NCBI GenBank assembly: GCA_021827985.1
Contig: JAKATL010000034.1
Span: 1 to 32,857, forward strand
Direction of reading: 5' to 3'
DNA length: 32,857 nucleotides
Source: a bacterium
GTDB lineage: Bacteria; Chloroflexota; Dormibacteria; Aeolococcales; Bog-877
In this document: one piece after another, positions 16,694-25,743 of the stretch
Numbering within the stretch: the first letter of the stretch is position 1
How the letters are laid out: the number at the start of each line of letters is the position of its first letter
Program-made: the position numbers and the translations under genes
Notes under the pieces: model-generated
What the model was told of the DNA's origin: nothing
The model's database searches: none
The model's input: only the letters and a program-made list of their open reading frames with translations

Positions 16694-17359
16694 TTACGAG
16701 TTTAGGCCCTGTTCAGGCTGGGGGCCGGGGCGCCAGTCGTCGACCAGCCGGCGCTTCCAGTCGTCCTGGGGATCGCGCCGGCCCGGGGGCCAGAGCCGGT
16801 AGCCCTCGAAGCGGCGCAGGAGCAGACAGAGCAGCACCCCGACGGCCGTGATGGGGTAGGCACGGGGGTCCCGGCTGGCCGCCAGCACCACCGGCAGGCT
16901 GAGGTAGCCCATGAGCACCCCGAGGCCGCTCCGCCGCATCCCCCCGCCCACCGCCAGCAGGGCGAGCAGGCACACCAGGCCGATCCAGGACCAGAGGGCG
17001 ATGGCCCCGGTGGCGGTGGCTACCCCCCGGCCGCCGTTGTAGCGGAAGTAGAACGGCCACCCGTTGCCGATCACCGCCGCCAGCCCGGCGCCCGCCGCGA
17101 CCCAGCTGGGAGCGTGGAGGAGGTCGGCGGCCAGCACCGGTGAGAGCCCCTGGGCGAACTGGAGCGGCCCCACCATGGCCGCCGGCGCCAGTCCCACCGT
17201 CCGATAGAGGTTGCTGGTGCCAATCTTGCCGGTACCCACCCGACGGAGGTCCACCCCGGCCGCGCGCCCCACCAGCCATCCCACCGGCACTCCTCCCAGG
17301 AGGTAGGCCCCACATAAGAGGGCTGCCACCCCTGCCGGGGTGCTCAGCGGGCCGGTCAT
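16694..17359 (-). CDS. PlsY-like acyl-phosphate:glycerol-3-phosphate acyltransferase, divergent
   Basis: A 221-residue integral membrane protein with the PlsY layout: GGVPVGWLVGRAAGVDLRRVGTGKIGTSNLYR near the N-terminus, GNGWPFYFRYNGGRGVAT in the middle and LLRRFEGYRLW at the end. PlsY makes lysophosphatidic acid from acyl-phosphate and glycerol-3-phosphate. Several positions conserved in E. coli PlsY differ: GSGN.GATN reads GTGKIGTSN, D.LKG reads LQFAQG, GH.WPV reads GNGWPF, and GGKGVAT reads GGRGVAT. It may therefore be a paralog with changed substrate or activity. The ATG (17357-17359) overlaps the DegV stop as ATGA. Confidence 0.8.
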   Translation of the reverse strand: MTGPLSTPAGVAALLCGAYLLGGVPVGWLVGRAAGVDLRRVGTGKIGTSNLYRTVGLAPAAMVGPLQFAQGLSPVLAADLLHAPSWVAAGAGLAAVIGNGWPFYFRYNGGRGVATATGAIALWSWIGLVCLLALLAVGGGMRRSGLGVLMGYLSLPVVLAASRDPRAYPITAVGVLLCLLLRRFEGYRLWPPGRRDPQDDWKRRLVDDWRPGPQPEQGLNS

Positions 17360-18237
17360 CCCGGCAGAGGCAAGTCGCGGATGGCCGCCGCCCCGAAGAG
17401 GCCGGGGCCGGTGTGGAGGGCGATCACCGGGGTGAGGCTCAGCTGCTCCACCCCATCCACCCCGAACCGCCCGCGCAGAGCCTCCACCAGCGGCTCCATG
17501 GTGGAGGCGGCATCGCCGCAGAAGGCAGCCAGCCGCAGCGGCGCATCCCGGGGCATCTGCTCATACAGGGAGTCGACCACCGTCCGCAGTGCCCGCCTCG
17601 TGCCCTGGACCAGGCCGAGCCGGCGGACGTCGCCGCCGACGAAGGCGAAGACCGGGCGCACGCGCAGCAGGTCACTGCCCCTGCCTGCGAGCGCCGGCAC
17701 CCTCCCGGAGCGCACCAAAAAACGCATCGTCTCCAGCGCCGCGATTACCCGGGCTGAGGCCGCCACGCGGGCCACGTGGCCCACCACCTGCTCCAGCTCC
17801 AGGCCGGCCGCGCAGGCGGCGGCGGCGGCCTCGGCGACCAGGGTGAACCCGGCGGCGGCGGTGCCGGTGTCCATCACCTCCACCCGCCTTCCCGGCTGCT
17901 CCTCGCGCAGCATCTCGGCCGCCACCCGGGCCGAGCGCTCCATGGTCGAGAAGACACCGGGGATGGTGAGACAGAGAACGCTGTCCGCTCCCGCCTCCCG
18001 GAAGGCCCTGAGGTATTCGCCCGGGCTCGGGGAGCTGCTGGTGGGAAGTGGGCCCGCCGCCCGCATCATGGCGTACAGCTCCTCGCTGGAGATGTCCACA
18101 CCATCGCGGAGGCTGCGCCCGTCCACCTCGATGGACATGGGTACGACCGTCACCTGAGGGGCCCCCGCCAGCTCCGGGGGCAGGCAGGCGCCACTATCCA
18201 CCACCAGAGCGGTCCTCGAGGTCCTCCCGGCGGTCAC
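17356..18237 (-). CDS. DegV-family fatty-acid-binding protein
   Basis: A 293-residue cytosolic DegV (EDD-fold) protein. N-terminal TALVVDSGACLPPEL, then VTVVPMSIEVDGRSLRDGVDI, TSSSPSPGEYLRAF and LCLTIPGVFSTMERSARVAAEM follow the family order. Known members bind a single fatty acid, and the FakB branch presents it to a FakA kinase that makes acyl-phosphate. Acyl-phosphate is the donor for PlsY, the very next gene, so the neighbourhood is functionally sensible even though no FakA is in the window. GTG 18235-18237 overlaps the glycosyltransferase stop (GTGA) and is preferred to an upstream in-frame start at 18273. Confidence 0.9.
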   Translation of the reverse strand: MTAGRTSRTALVVDSGACLPPELAGAPQVTVVPMSIEVDGRSLRDGVDISSEELYAMMRAAGPLPTSSSPSPGEYLRAFREAGADSVLCLTIPGVFSTMERSARVAAEMLREEQPGRRVEVMDTGTAAAGFTLVAEAAAAACAAGLELEQVVGHVARVAASARVIAALETMRFLVRSGRVPALAGRGSDLLRVRPVFAFVGGDVRRLGLVQGTRRALRTVVDSLYEQMPRDAPLRLAAFCGDAASTMEPLVEALRGRFGVDGVEQLSLTPVIALHTGPGLFGAAAIRDLPLPG

Positions 18238-19397
18238 TCGCTCCCCGGTGGCGTTTCCAGCTCCCTCATGCAATCTCGATAGATTGCCAGAAGGCGCTCG
18301 ATCATCGGTTCCATGCCGTGATGCTGGACAGCCCGCTGGCGGGCCGCTGCCCCCAGGGCGGCGACCAGGCTCGGGTCCGCTGCCAGCTGGCCCAGCCGCT
18401 CCCCCAGCGAGGCTGCCAGGCGACTGGGGTCGATCGCCAGGCCCCCTTCGGCCGCCACTTCCAGCCCGCCCTCCGGAGTGGCCAGCAGGGCGCAGCCGCT
18501 GGCCATAGCCTCCAGCAACGAGATGGACAGTCCCTCCGCGGTGGAGGGAAGGCAGAAGACATCGACCTCCTGCCAGAAGGCCACTCGGGCGTCGGCGCCC
18601 ACCAGCTGGCCCCGATAGCTGACCCGGGGGTCGATGGCCGCGGCGCGCCGAACCAGTGGCGATAGGGTGCCGGAACCGGCGATCACCAACCGGGCTCCCC
18701 GCGCCAGCGGGGCGGCGGCGAAACCCTCCAGCAGCGCACCTATCCCCTTCTCCGGATCCAGACGGCCCAGATAGCCGACCACCAGCTCGCCCGGCGACCG
18801 GAGCTGACGACCTCCCCGGGGAGGGCGGAAGAGGTCCACATCCACGGCGTTGGGCACGACCACGACCCGCTCGGGCCCAGCCCCGAGCCGCAGCAGCCGC
18901 TCCCGGTGGCCCTCGGTGAACACCACCAGCCGCTGGTAGGAGCCAAGGCGGGAGAGCCAGAAGCGGTGCAACTGGCGCATCACCCAGCCCCGGGCGGTGC
19001 CCTCGGCAGCGAAGGGAAGATGGAAGGTGGCCACGGTGGCGGACCCGTGCCGGCGGGCCAGGCCCCCCACCCAGCCGTCAGCGAGGGTGAAGCTCAATGA
19101 GCAATGGGTGACCTGAGGCCGCTGGAGGGCGATGGCCGCCTCCATCCGCCGGCGGAATCCCGGACCGGGGATGGTGACCGTCTTGAAACGCAGGGTGGGC
19201 CAGGAGGTGGCCATCGGCGGGTCCACCGGCACCAGGAGGCCATCCTCGGCGGCGTGGTGCAGGTAGACGGTGCAGCCCCGGCGCCGCAACCCCTGGGCCA
19301 CCTGCTCGCTGTAGCTGCTGAGGCCGTCCGCGCGCCGTCCAGCGGCATGGCCGAGGAGGACCACGCGCAGCCCGTCCTCACGGTGGCCCGAGGTCAC
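18234..19397 (-). CDS. GT4-family glycosyltransferase, PimA/PimB-like context
   Basis: A 387-residue GT-B retaining glycosyltransferase. The N-domain has LRVVLLGHAAGRRADGLSSYSEQVAQGL with the donor/acceptor loop. The C-domain has VVVVPNAVDVDLFRPP, VVGYLGRLDPEKGIGALLEGF and the EX7E motif in STAEGLSISLLEAMASG. It follows an LpxL/PatA-like acyltransferase, as in actinobacterial phosphatidylinositol-mannoside clusters, so a membrane glycolipid acceptor is likely but the sugar is unknown. GTG 19395-19397 gives a 20-nt overlap with the acyltransferase gene; GTG 19362-19364 is an alternative start just before the first strand. The stop overlaps degV. Confidence 0.9.
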   Translation of the reverse strand: MTSGHREDGLRVVLLGHAAGRRADGLSSYSEQVAQGLRRRGCTVYLHHAAEDGLLVPVDPPMATSWPTLRFKTVTIPGPGFRRRMEAAIALQRPQVTHCSLSFTLADGWVGGLARRHGSATVATFHLPFAAEGTARGWVMRQLHRFWLSRLGSYQRLVVFTEGHRERLLRLGAGPERVVVVPNAVDVDLFRPPRGGRQLRSPGELVVGYLGRLDPEKGIGALLEGFAAAPLARGARLVIAGSGTLSPLVRRAAAIDPRVSYRGQLVGADARVAFWQEVDVFCLPSTAEGLSISLLEAMASGCALLATPEGGLEVAAEGGLAIDPSRLAASLGERLGQLAADPSLVAALGAAARQRAVQHHGMEPMIERLLAIYRDCMRELETPPGSE

Positions 19398-20265
19398 GCA
19401 GGCGCCCTCTCTCAAAGGGGTACCACTGCTCGGGCCAGCGGAGCACGGCGCGCTCGAAGGCCTCGACCACCGGGCGGAGCGCCCTCTGGGGATCGGCCCC
19501 CGGCGCCACGGACACCGCATCGTGCACCTCGATGAAGTAGCCGCCCGCCGGGCTGCGCACGGCCACCACCGGGAGCAGTGGGCAGCCGGTGTGCTGGGCC
19601 AGCCGATAGGGGAGGTCGGAGATCTTCGTCAGATGGCCGAGGAACTCCACCTCCAGAGAGGGGGTGTCACCCGGGATGTCGGCCACCAGCGCCACCACCT
19701 CCCCGCGGCGCAGCGCTGCCAGGACGGCGCGAGGGGACTGCGACGCCAGCACGGGGTGCATCCCCATCTCGGAGCGCGCCCATACCACCAGGTCGCGGAT
19801 GGCGGCCGAGCCCTCGTCCGCCATCACCACCGTGAGCGGCAGGCCGAGCGCGGTGGCGTAGGCCCCGCCCGCGTCCCAGGTTCCCAGGTGGAAGAGGACG
19901 AGTACCGCTCCCTGCCCGCGGAGACGCAGGTCCAAGAGCTTCTCCGCTCCGGACGCTCCGAAGGTCGACATGAGCCGGGGGCGGGGGAGTCGGTGGACGT
20001 ACACGAAGTCCAGCGCCGTTCTGGCGTACTCCCGGTAGCTGCGGGCGGCCAGCCGCCGGGCCTCGCGCCGGTCCAGCCCCGGCAGAATCTTTTGGAAGTT
20101 GGCGGCGGTGATGGCCCTCCGGCGGGGCTGGACGGCGAAGGCGAAGTTGGCCACCGCGTCCGCGATCCGGTACCGGTGGTCCCCCAGGAGGTGCAGGAAC
20201 CCAGCGGTCCAGTTCAGGCCCGCTCGCAGAGCGGCGTGGGGCAAGGGCCGTTCCGCCTCGGGCAC
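19378..20265 (-). CDS. LpxL/HtrB-PatA-type membrane lipid acyltransferase
   Basis: A 295-residue lysophospholipid acyltransferase-superfamily protein. The HX4D catalytic motif is FHLGTWD (H126, D131). GEVVALVADIPGDTPSLEVEFLGH and CPLLPVVAVRSPAGGYFIEVHDAV match the LpxL/PatA acceptor region, and PEQWYPFER is the family's C-terminal signature. Members acylate lipid A precursors (LpxL) or phosphatidylinositol mannosides (PatA). With no other lipid A genes here and a GT4 gene overlapping it, the PatA-like role is favoured. GTG 20263-20265 is the start; GACAAT about 9 nt upstream could be a -10 element of a leaderless message. First gene of the operon reaching fumC, divergent from narG. Confidence 0.88.
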   Translation of the reverse strand: MPEAERPLPHAALRAGLNWTAGFLHLLGDHRYRIADAVANFAFAVQPRRRAITAANFQKILPGLDRREARRLAARSYREYARTALDFVYVHRLPRPRLMSTFGASGAEKLLDLRLRGQGAVLVLFHLGTWDAGGAYATALGLPLTVVMADEGSAAIRDLVVWARSEMGMHPVLASQSPRAVLAALRRGEVVALVADIPGDTPSLEVEFLGHLTKISDLPYRLAQHTGCPLLPVVAVRSPAGGYFIEVHDAVSVAPGADPQRALRPVVEAFERAVLRWPEQWYPFERGRLRDLGPP

Positions 20266-20362
20266 CTTCAGATTGTCGCATTGGGCGCCTCACGGGCCGC
20301 GCCCCAGTTGCCGCGTGCGGTCGCCCGCCGCTGCTCCCGGCCTGCGGCGCGCCGGCGGAGGG

Positions 20363-20391
20363 TCTTTAGCACAGCTGCGATGGTGTAAACT
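20363..20391 (+). promoter_or_regulatory. Candidate narG operon promoter
   Basis: TAAACT at 20386-20391 fits TANNNT, is preceded by TG (TGTAAACT) and lies 17 bp after TCTTTA (20363-20368), a weak -35. This is the most AT-rich patch in the 172-bp gap between the divergent acyltransferase and narG. A transcript would start at about 20398. An ATG at 20401 opens a 22-codon frame ending at 20469, out of frame with narG. I see no FNR-type TTGAT-N4-ATCAA box. Confidence 0.4.
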
Positions 20392-20437
20392 CCAGCGTCG
20401 ATGGGCAGCCCCTGTCCGCCGCCAAGGTCAGGGCGGG

Positions 20438-23400
20438 ATGGTCTGGCAGGGTGCGGGCCCCATGGTTGATGGTGGCCAAGCAGGGGGTAGAAGGTTGGCT
20501 GACCGCTCCGGGCCGCTACTGGCTGCCCACCAGTTCTTCCGCCAGGGGCAACCTTCAGCGGAAGGTTGGAGCCAGCTGGTGGCGAAGGGGCGGGAGTGGG
20601 AGGCGTTCTATCGCGACCGCTGGCAGCACGACAAGGTGGTGCGCTCCACCCACGGAGTCAACTGCACCGGTTCGTGCTCCTGGAACGTCTACGTCAAGGA
20701 TGGCCTGATCACCTGGGAGAACCAGGCGGTGGACTATCCCTCGCTGGGGCCCACCATGCCGGAGTACGAGCCCAGGGGATGCCCCCGGGGCGCCTCGTTC
20801 TCCTGGTACACCTACTCGCCCTTGCGAGTCCGCTACCCGTATGTCCGAGGGAGCCTTCTGGCGCTTTTCCGGGAGGCGAAGGAGCGGGAGCACGATCCGG
20901 TGGCCGCATGGGCGTCGGTGGTGGAGAACCCGGAGGCGGCCCGGCTCTACAAGTCCCACCGGGGCAAGGGGGGGTTCGTGCGCGCCTCCTGGGACGAGGC
21001 CGTGGAGATGATCGCGGCAGCACACGTCTACACGATCAAGACCTATGGGCCCGACCGGGTGGCCGGCTTCTCGCCGATCCCGGCTATGTCGCAGGTCTCC
21101 TACGCCGCGGGGACCCGCTTCCTCTCCCTGATCGGGGGGGTGATCCTCAGCTTCTACGACTGGTACGCCGACCTGCCGCCCGCTTCCCCCCAGGTCTTCG
21201 GGGACCAAACCGATGTCCCGGAATCCGGGGACTGGTGGAACGCCGGTTACCTGATCATCTGGGGTACCAACCTTCCCATCACGCGGACCCCGGATGCCCA
21301 CTTCATGACCGAGGCGAGATACCGCGGGCAGAAAGTGGTGGTGGTCTCCCCGGATTACTCAGACCACGTCAAGTTCGCCGACCACTGGCTGCCTGCTCAG
21401 CCGGGCACCGATGCGGCGCTGGCCATGGCCATGGGCCACGTGATCCTGAAGGAGTTCTACGTGGATCGCGAGGTTCCCTACTTTCAGGACTACGCCCGTC
21501 GCTTCACCGACCTGCCGCTGCTCGTGACCCTGGACCCAAGACCGGAGGGGACAGTCCCCGGGCGGTTCCTGCGGGCATCGGACTTGGAAGGGGGTGGAGG
21601 CGAGGAGCTCCCCGAGTGGAAGCTCGTGGTCCTGGACGAGGCCACCGGGACCCCAGCCGTGCCGCCGGGCTCGGTGGGGCACCGCTACCAGAAGGCCGAA
21701 GGCCAGTGGAATCTGCAGCTGGGGGAGCTGCGTCCGGCGCTCACCGTCCTCGACCGGGCCGTCGAGCATCTTGAGGTGAGGCTTCCTCGCTTCGACCTCG
21801 GAGGCGGTGACGGAGGCTCGGAGCTCATCCGCGGGGTCCCGGCGATCCGGGTCGGGGGCCACCTGGTGACCACGGTCTACGATCTCATGCTGGCTCAGTA
21901 CGGGGTGGGTAGACCCGGCCTTCCGGGGAACTGGCCCGGTGGGTACGACGATCCGGAGCCCTGCACCCCGGCCTGGCAGGAGGAGATCACCTCGGTAGGG
22001 GCGCCGCTGGCCACCCGTATCGCCCGGGAGTTCGCCCGCAACGCGGAGGCCACCGAGGGCCGCTCCATGATCGCCATGGGGGCCGGGACCAACCACTGGT
22101 TTCACTCCGATCTCATCTACCGCGCCTTCCTCTCATTGCTGCTCCTCTGTGGCTGTGAGGGGCGGAACGGGGGCGGGTGGGCCCATTACGTGGGGCAGGA
22201 GAAGGTGAGGCCGTTCACCGGCTGGCAGACGATGGCCTTCGCTCTGGACTGGGTGCGGCCACCCCGGCACCAGTCCGCCACTCCCTATCTTTATCTGGCG
22301 ACCGATCAGTGGCGCTACGAGGGGTACGGCGCCGAGGAGCTGGCCTCTCCCCTGGGAAAGGGTCTGTTTCGGGGCCGCCAATTCGCGGACTGCTATCTGC
22401 AGGCGAGTCGACTGGGCTGGCTGCCAGCCTACCCCAGCTTCGATCGCAACCCCCTGGACGTCGTCGTCGACGCCCGGCGGATGGGCCGGGAGCCCTCGGA
22501 CCACGTCGTCCAGGAGCTCACCGCGGGGCGCCTGCACTTCGCCGCCGAGGACCCGGACGCGCCCCAGAACTATCCCCGGGTGCTGACCGTCTGGCGGGCC
22601 AACCTGCTCGGGTCCTCCGGCAAGGGACACGAGTACTTCCTGAAACATCTGCTGGGCACCAGCGACCCCGCCGTGCGGGCGGAGGAGAGCCCGCCGGGGC
22701 TGCGTCCTCAGGAAGTCCACTGGAGGGATGCTCCTCCGCGAGGAAAGTTGGACCTGCTCACGACCATCGACTTCCGGATGACCTCCAACTGCCTCTTCTC
22801 GGACGTGGTGCTTCCGGCCGCCACCTGGTACGAGAAGTACGACATCTCGTCGACCGACATGCACCCCTTCGTGCACAGCTTCAACCAGGCGGTCCCCCCT
22901 CCCTGGGAGGCCAAGACCGACTGGGACGCCTTCAACCGCATCGCTGCGGCCTTCTCGGAACTGGCGGAGCGCCACCTCGGAGTCCGCGAGGACCTGGTCT
23001 GTGCCCCTCTGCTTCACGACACCCCGGACGAGATCTCGCAGCCGCTGGGGCAGGTGCTGGACTGGACTCGCGGCGACTGTCCCCCGGTCCCCGGGCGCAC
23101 CATGCCCAAGCTGCTGGTCGTGGAGCGCGACTACTCCTCTGTGGCCGAGAAGATGAAGGCCATCGGGCCGCTGCTGGAGGAGCTGGGCAGCCAGACCAAG
23201 GGGGCCCACTGGAAGCCGGCGCTCGAGATCGAGGAATTGCGGGCCCGCAATGGCACGGTGCAGGGTGGGGTGGCCGAAGGACGGCCGCGGCTTGAGCGAG
23301 CCGAGCATGTTGCCGACGCCATCCTGGCGCTCTCCGGGACCTGCAATGGCCGGCTCGCGGTCGAGGGCTTCCGCTCTCTGGAGGGACGCTGCGGGGTGCC

Positions 23401-24160
23401 GCTCGCCGATCTGGCCGCATCCCGGGAGGCGGACCGGATCACCTTCAAGGACACCCAGGTTCAGCCCCGCACGGTGATCACCTCCCCGGAGTGGTCGGGG
23501 ATCGAGGCTCACGATCGGCGCTACGCGCCCTTCACCATCAATGTGGAGAGGGCCAAGCCCTGGCACACCATCAGCGGTCGGCAGCATTTCTACCTCGACC
23601 ACGAGTGGATGCTGGAACTGGGGGAAGGTCTGCCGATCTTCAAGCCACCGCTCAACTACCGCCTCCACTTCGGCGACCAGCAGATCGACCAGCCCGGGCG
23701 ACTGGAGGTGACGGTGCGCTACCTGACGCCGCACTCCAAGTGGTCGATTCACTCCGAGTACCAAGACAACCTCTTCATGCTGACCCTCTTCCGGGGCGGG
23801 CCGGTGATCTGGATAAGCGAGGAGGATGCCGCTGCCATCGACGTGCGGGACAACGATTGGATCGAGGCCTACAACCGCAACGGGGTGATCACCTGCCGGG
23901 CAGCGGTTAGCCACCGGCTGCCCCGAGGGGTGTGTCTCATGTACCACGCCAAGGACCGCCATGTGAACGTGCCCCTCAGCGAGTTGCACGGCAACCGGGG
24001 TGGGGTCGACAACTCCCTGACCCGGGTCGTCTGGAAGCCCACCCACCTCATCGGCGGGTACGCCCAGCTCTCCTTCGGATTCAACTACTTCGGCCCCACC
24101 GGCTCGCAGCGCGATGAGATCACCGTGCTCAGCAAGCGTCAGTCGGAGGCGGTCTACTGA
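20438..24160 (+). CDS. narG: Respiratory nitrate reductase alpha subunit (NarG)
   Basis: Mo-bis-MGD catalytic subunit reducing nitrate to nitrite at the membrane, 1240 residues from this ATG (E. coli NarG is 1247). The FS0 [4Fe-4S] ligands His72, Cys76, Cys80 and Cys115 keep the exact 4/4/35 spacing of E. coli H50-C54-C58-C93. The Mo ligand Asp lies in FYDWYADLPPASPQVFGDQTD. KPTHLIGGYAQLSFGFNYFGP closes the protein. PLRVRYPYVRGSLL and YADLPP are more Bacillus-like than enteric. Starts at ATG 20462 or TTG 20495 are also possible; TTG would put the FS0 His at 53, closest to known homologs. The stop overlaps narH by one base. Confidence 0.97.
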   Translation: MVWQGAGPMVDGGQAGGRRLADRSGPLLAAHQFFRQGQPSAEGWSQLVAKGREWEAFYRDRWQHDKVVRSTHGVNCTGSCSWNVYVKDGLITWENQAVDYPSLGPTMPEYEPRGCPRGASFSWYTYSPLRVRYPYVRGSLLALFREAKEREHDPVAAWASVVENPEAARLYKSHRGKGGFVRASWDEAVEMIAAAHVYTIKTYGPDRVAGFSPIPAMSQVSYAAGTRFLSLIGGVILSFYDWYADLPPASPQVFGDQTDVPESGDWWNAGYLIIWGTNLPITRTPDAHFMTEARYRGQKVVVVSPDYSDHVKFADHWLPAQPGTDAALAMAMGHVILKEFYVDREVPYFQDYARRFTDLPLLVTLDPRPEGTVPGRFLRASDLEGGGGEELPEWKLVVLDEATGTPAVPPGSVGHRYQKAEGQWNLQLGELRPALTVLDRAVEHLEVRLPRFDLGGGDGGSELIRGVPAIRVGGHLVTTVYDLMLAQYGVGRPGLPGNWPGGYDDPEPCTPAWQEEITSVGAPLATRIAREFARNAEATEGRSMIAMGAGTNHWFHSDLIYRAFLSLLLLCGCEGRNGGGWAHYVGQEKVRPFTGWQTMAFALDWVRPPRHQSATPYLYLATDQWRYEGYGAEELASPLGKGLFRGRQFADCYLQASRLGWLPAYPSFDRNPLDVVVDARRMGREPSDHVVQELTAGRLHFAAEDPDAPQNYPRVLTVWRANLLGSSGKGHEYFLKHLLGTSDPAVRAEESPPGLRPQEVHWRDAPPRGKLDLLTTIDFRMTSNCLFSDVVLPAATWYEKYDISSTDMHPFVHSFNQAVPPPWEAKTDWDAFNRIAAAFSELAERHLGVREDLVCAPLLHDTPDEISQPLGQVLDWTRGDCPPVPGRTMPKLLVVERDYSSVAEKMKAIGPLLEELGSQTKGAHWKPALEIEELRARNGTVQGGVAEGRPRLERAEHVADAILALSGTCNGRLAVEGFRSLEGRCGVPLADLAASREADRITFKDTQVQPRTVITSPEWSGIEAHDRRYAPFTINVERAKPWHTISGRQHFYLDHEWMLELGEGLPIFKPPLNYRLHFGDQQIDQPGRLEVTVRYLTPHSKWSIHSEYQDNLFMLTLFRGGPVIWISEEDAAAIDVRDNDWIEAYNRNGVITCRAAVSHRLPRGVCLMYHAKDRHVNVPLSELHGNRGGVDNSLTRVVWKPTHLIGGYAQLSFGFNYFGPTGSQRDEITVLSKRQSEAVY

Positions 24161-25743
24161 TGAAGGTGCGCGCCCAGGTCGGAATGGTGATGAACCTGGA
24201 CAAGTGCATCGGGTGTCACACCTGCAGTGTCACCTGTAAGCAGGTGTGGACCAACCGCCCGGGGACCGAGTACGTCTGGTTCAACAACGTGGAGACCAAG
24301 CCGGGCCTGGGGTATCCGCGCCGCTGGGAGGACAACCAGAAGTGGCAGGGGGGCTGGAAGCTGGACCGCCGGGGCCGGCTGCGGCTTCGGGCCGGCGGGC
24401 AGCTGCGCAAGCTGCTGACGATCTTCTGGAACCCCGACCTCCCCACCATCGACGACTACTACGAGCCCTGGACCTACGACTACCACACCCTGATCGACGC
24501 CCCTCTCTCCGAGCGCGACCCGGTCGCCAGGCCGCAATCGCAGCTCACGGGCCGGCGGATGGATGTCAAGTGGGGCCCCAACTGGGACGACATGCTGGCT
24601 GGTGCCCCGGAGACGGCTTCTCAAGACCCCGACCTGGCCGGTCTGCAGGAGCAGGTCAAGCTGACCTACGAGCGGACGTTCATGTTCTACCTGCCCCGGA
24701 TATGCGAGCACTGCCTCAACCCCTCGTGCGTCGCCTCCTGCCCCTCGGGGGCCATGTACAAGCGCGAGGAGGACGGCATCGTCCTGGTGGACCAGGAGAA
24801 GTGCCGGGGCTGGCGCTTCTGCGTCTCCGGCTGTCCCTACAAGAAGGTCTATTTCAACCACCACACCGGCAAGGCGGAGAAGTGCACCCTCTGCTACCCC
24901 CGGATCGAGCTCGGGCTGCCCACCGTGTGCTCCGAGACCTGCGTCGGCCGGATCCGCTACCTGGGCCTCCTGCTGTACGACGCCGACCGGGTCCGGGAGG
25001 CGGCCTCAGAGCCGGACGAGAAGAACCTCCTGGACGCCCAGCTGAGTGTCTTCCTCGACCCTGCGGACCCTTCGGTGCAGCGGCAGGCCAGGGCCGACGG
25101 CATCCCGGACGACTGGATCGAGTACGCCCAGCGCTCCCCGGTGTACGCCTTGGCCCACCGCTGGCGGGTCGCCCTCCCCCTCCACCCCGAGTACCGCACC
25201 CTGCCCATGGTCTGGTACGTCCCCCCACTTTCCCCGGTGGTGAACGCCCTGGAGGGGGACGGTTACGAGGCCGACCCCGACCAGCTGTTCCCGGCCATCG
25301 ACGCCATGCGCATCCCCTTGGACTACCTGGCCAACATCCTGGCCGCGGGCGACCGGGAGGTGGTCCGGCAGGCGCTGCGCCGCCTCGCGGGCATGCGCGG
25401 CTACATGCGCAAGCTGGAGGTCCTAGGAGTTCGTGACCAGCAGGCCGCGGCGGCAGCCTCCCTGGAGCCTTCTGAGATCGAGGCGATGTACCGCCTGCTG
25501 GCGGTGGCCAAGTACGAGGACCGGTACGTCGTGCCCCAGGCCCACAGCGAGCAGGCACAGCGGCTGGCCGAGCTGCCGGGGAGCTGCGGTCTGGATTTCG
25601 ATGGCGGTCCGGGCAACTGCGGGGCGTTGCCACGGCCGGCCCAGGGCATCAACGAGGCCTTCATGGTCCACAACCGGAAGGCTGGAGGCCACCGGTTCGT
25701 ACCGCTGCCGGTGGTGGGCTCGGAGCCTGGGCAGGGCCGGTGA
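24160..25743 (+). CDS. narH: Respiratory nitrate reductase beta subunit (NarH)
   Basis: Electron-transfer subunit with four Fe-S clusters, 527 residues. It has CIGCHTCSVTCK (Cys 16, 19, 22, 26), CEHCLNPSCVASCPSG, CRGWRFCVSGCPYKK and CTLCYPRIELGLPTVCSETC. The Trp in CRGWR replaces a cysteine, as in all NarH, giving the [3Fe-4S] cluster. NQKWQGGWKL and PWTYDYHTLID are family blocks. It passes electrons from the NarI hemes to NarG. The ATG overlaps the narG stop (TGATG) and the stop overlaps narJ the same way, keeping equal translation of the subunits. Confidence 0.97.
   Translation: MKVRAQVGMVMNLDKCIGCHTCSVTCKQVWTNRPGTEYVWFNNVETKPGLGYPRRWEDNQKWQGGWKLDRRGRLRLRAGGQLRKLLTIFWNPDLPTIDDYYEPWTYDYHTLIDAPLSERDPVARPQSQLTGRRMDVKWGPNWDDMLAGAPETASQDPDLAGLQEQVKLTYERTFMFYLPRICEHCLNPSCVASCPSGAMYKREEDGIVLVDQEKCRGWRFCVSGCPYKKVYFNHHTGKAEKCTLCYPRIELGLPTVCSETCVGRIRYLGLLLYDADRVREAASEPDEKNLLDAQLSVFLDPADPSVQRQARADGIPDDWIEYAQRSPVYALAHRWRVALPLHPEYRTLPMVWYVPPLSPVVNALEGDGYEADPDQLFPAIDAMRIPLDYLANILAAGDREVVRQALRRLAGMRGYMRKLEVLGVRDQQAAAAASLEPSEIEAMYRLLAVAKYEDRYVVPQAHSEQAQRLAELPGSCGLDFDGGPGNCGALPRPAQGINEAFMVHNRKAGGHRFVPLPVVGSEPGQGR

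Noticed and set aside
22133..24046. A 637-codon open frame on the minus strand opposite narG
   Set aside because: It is antisense to an unmistakable NarG with conserved cofactor ligands. The frame stays open because high third-position GC depletes stops; its residues are His/Gly/Arg/Pro-rich with no motif.
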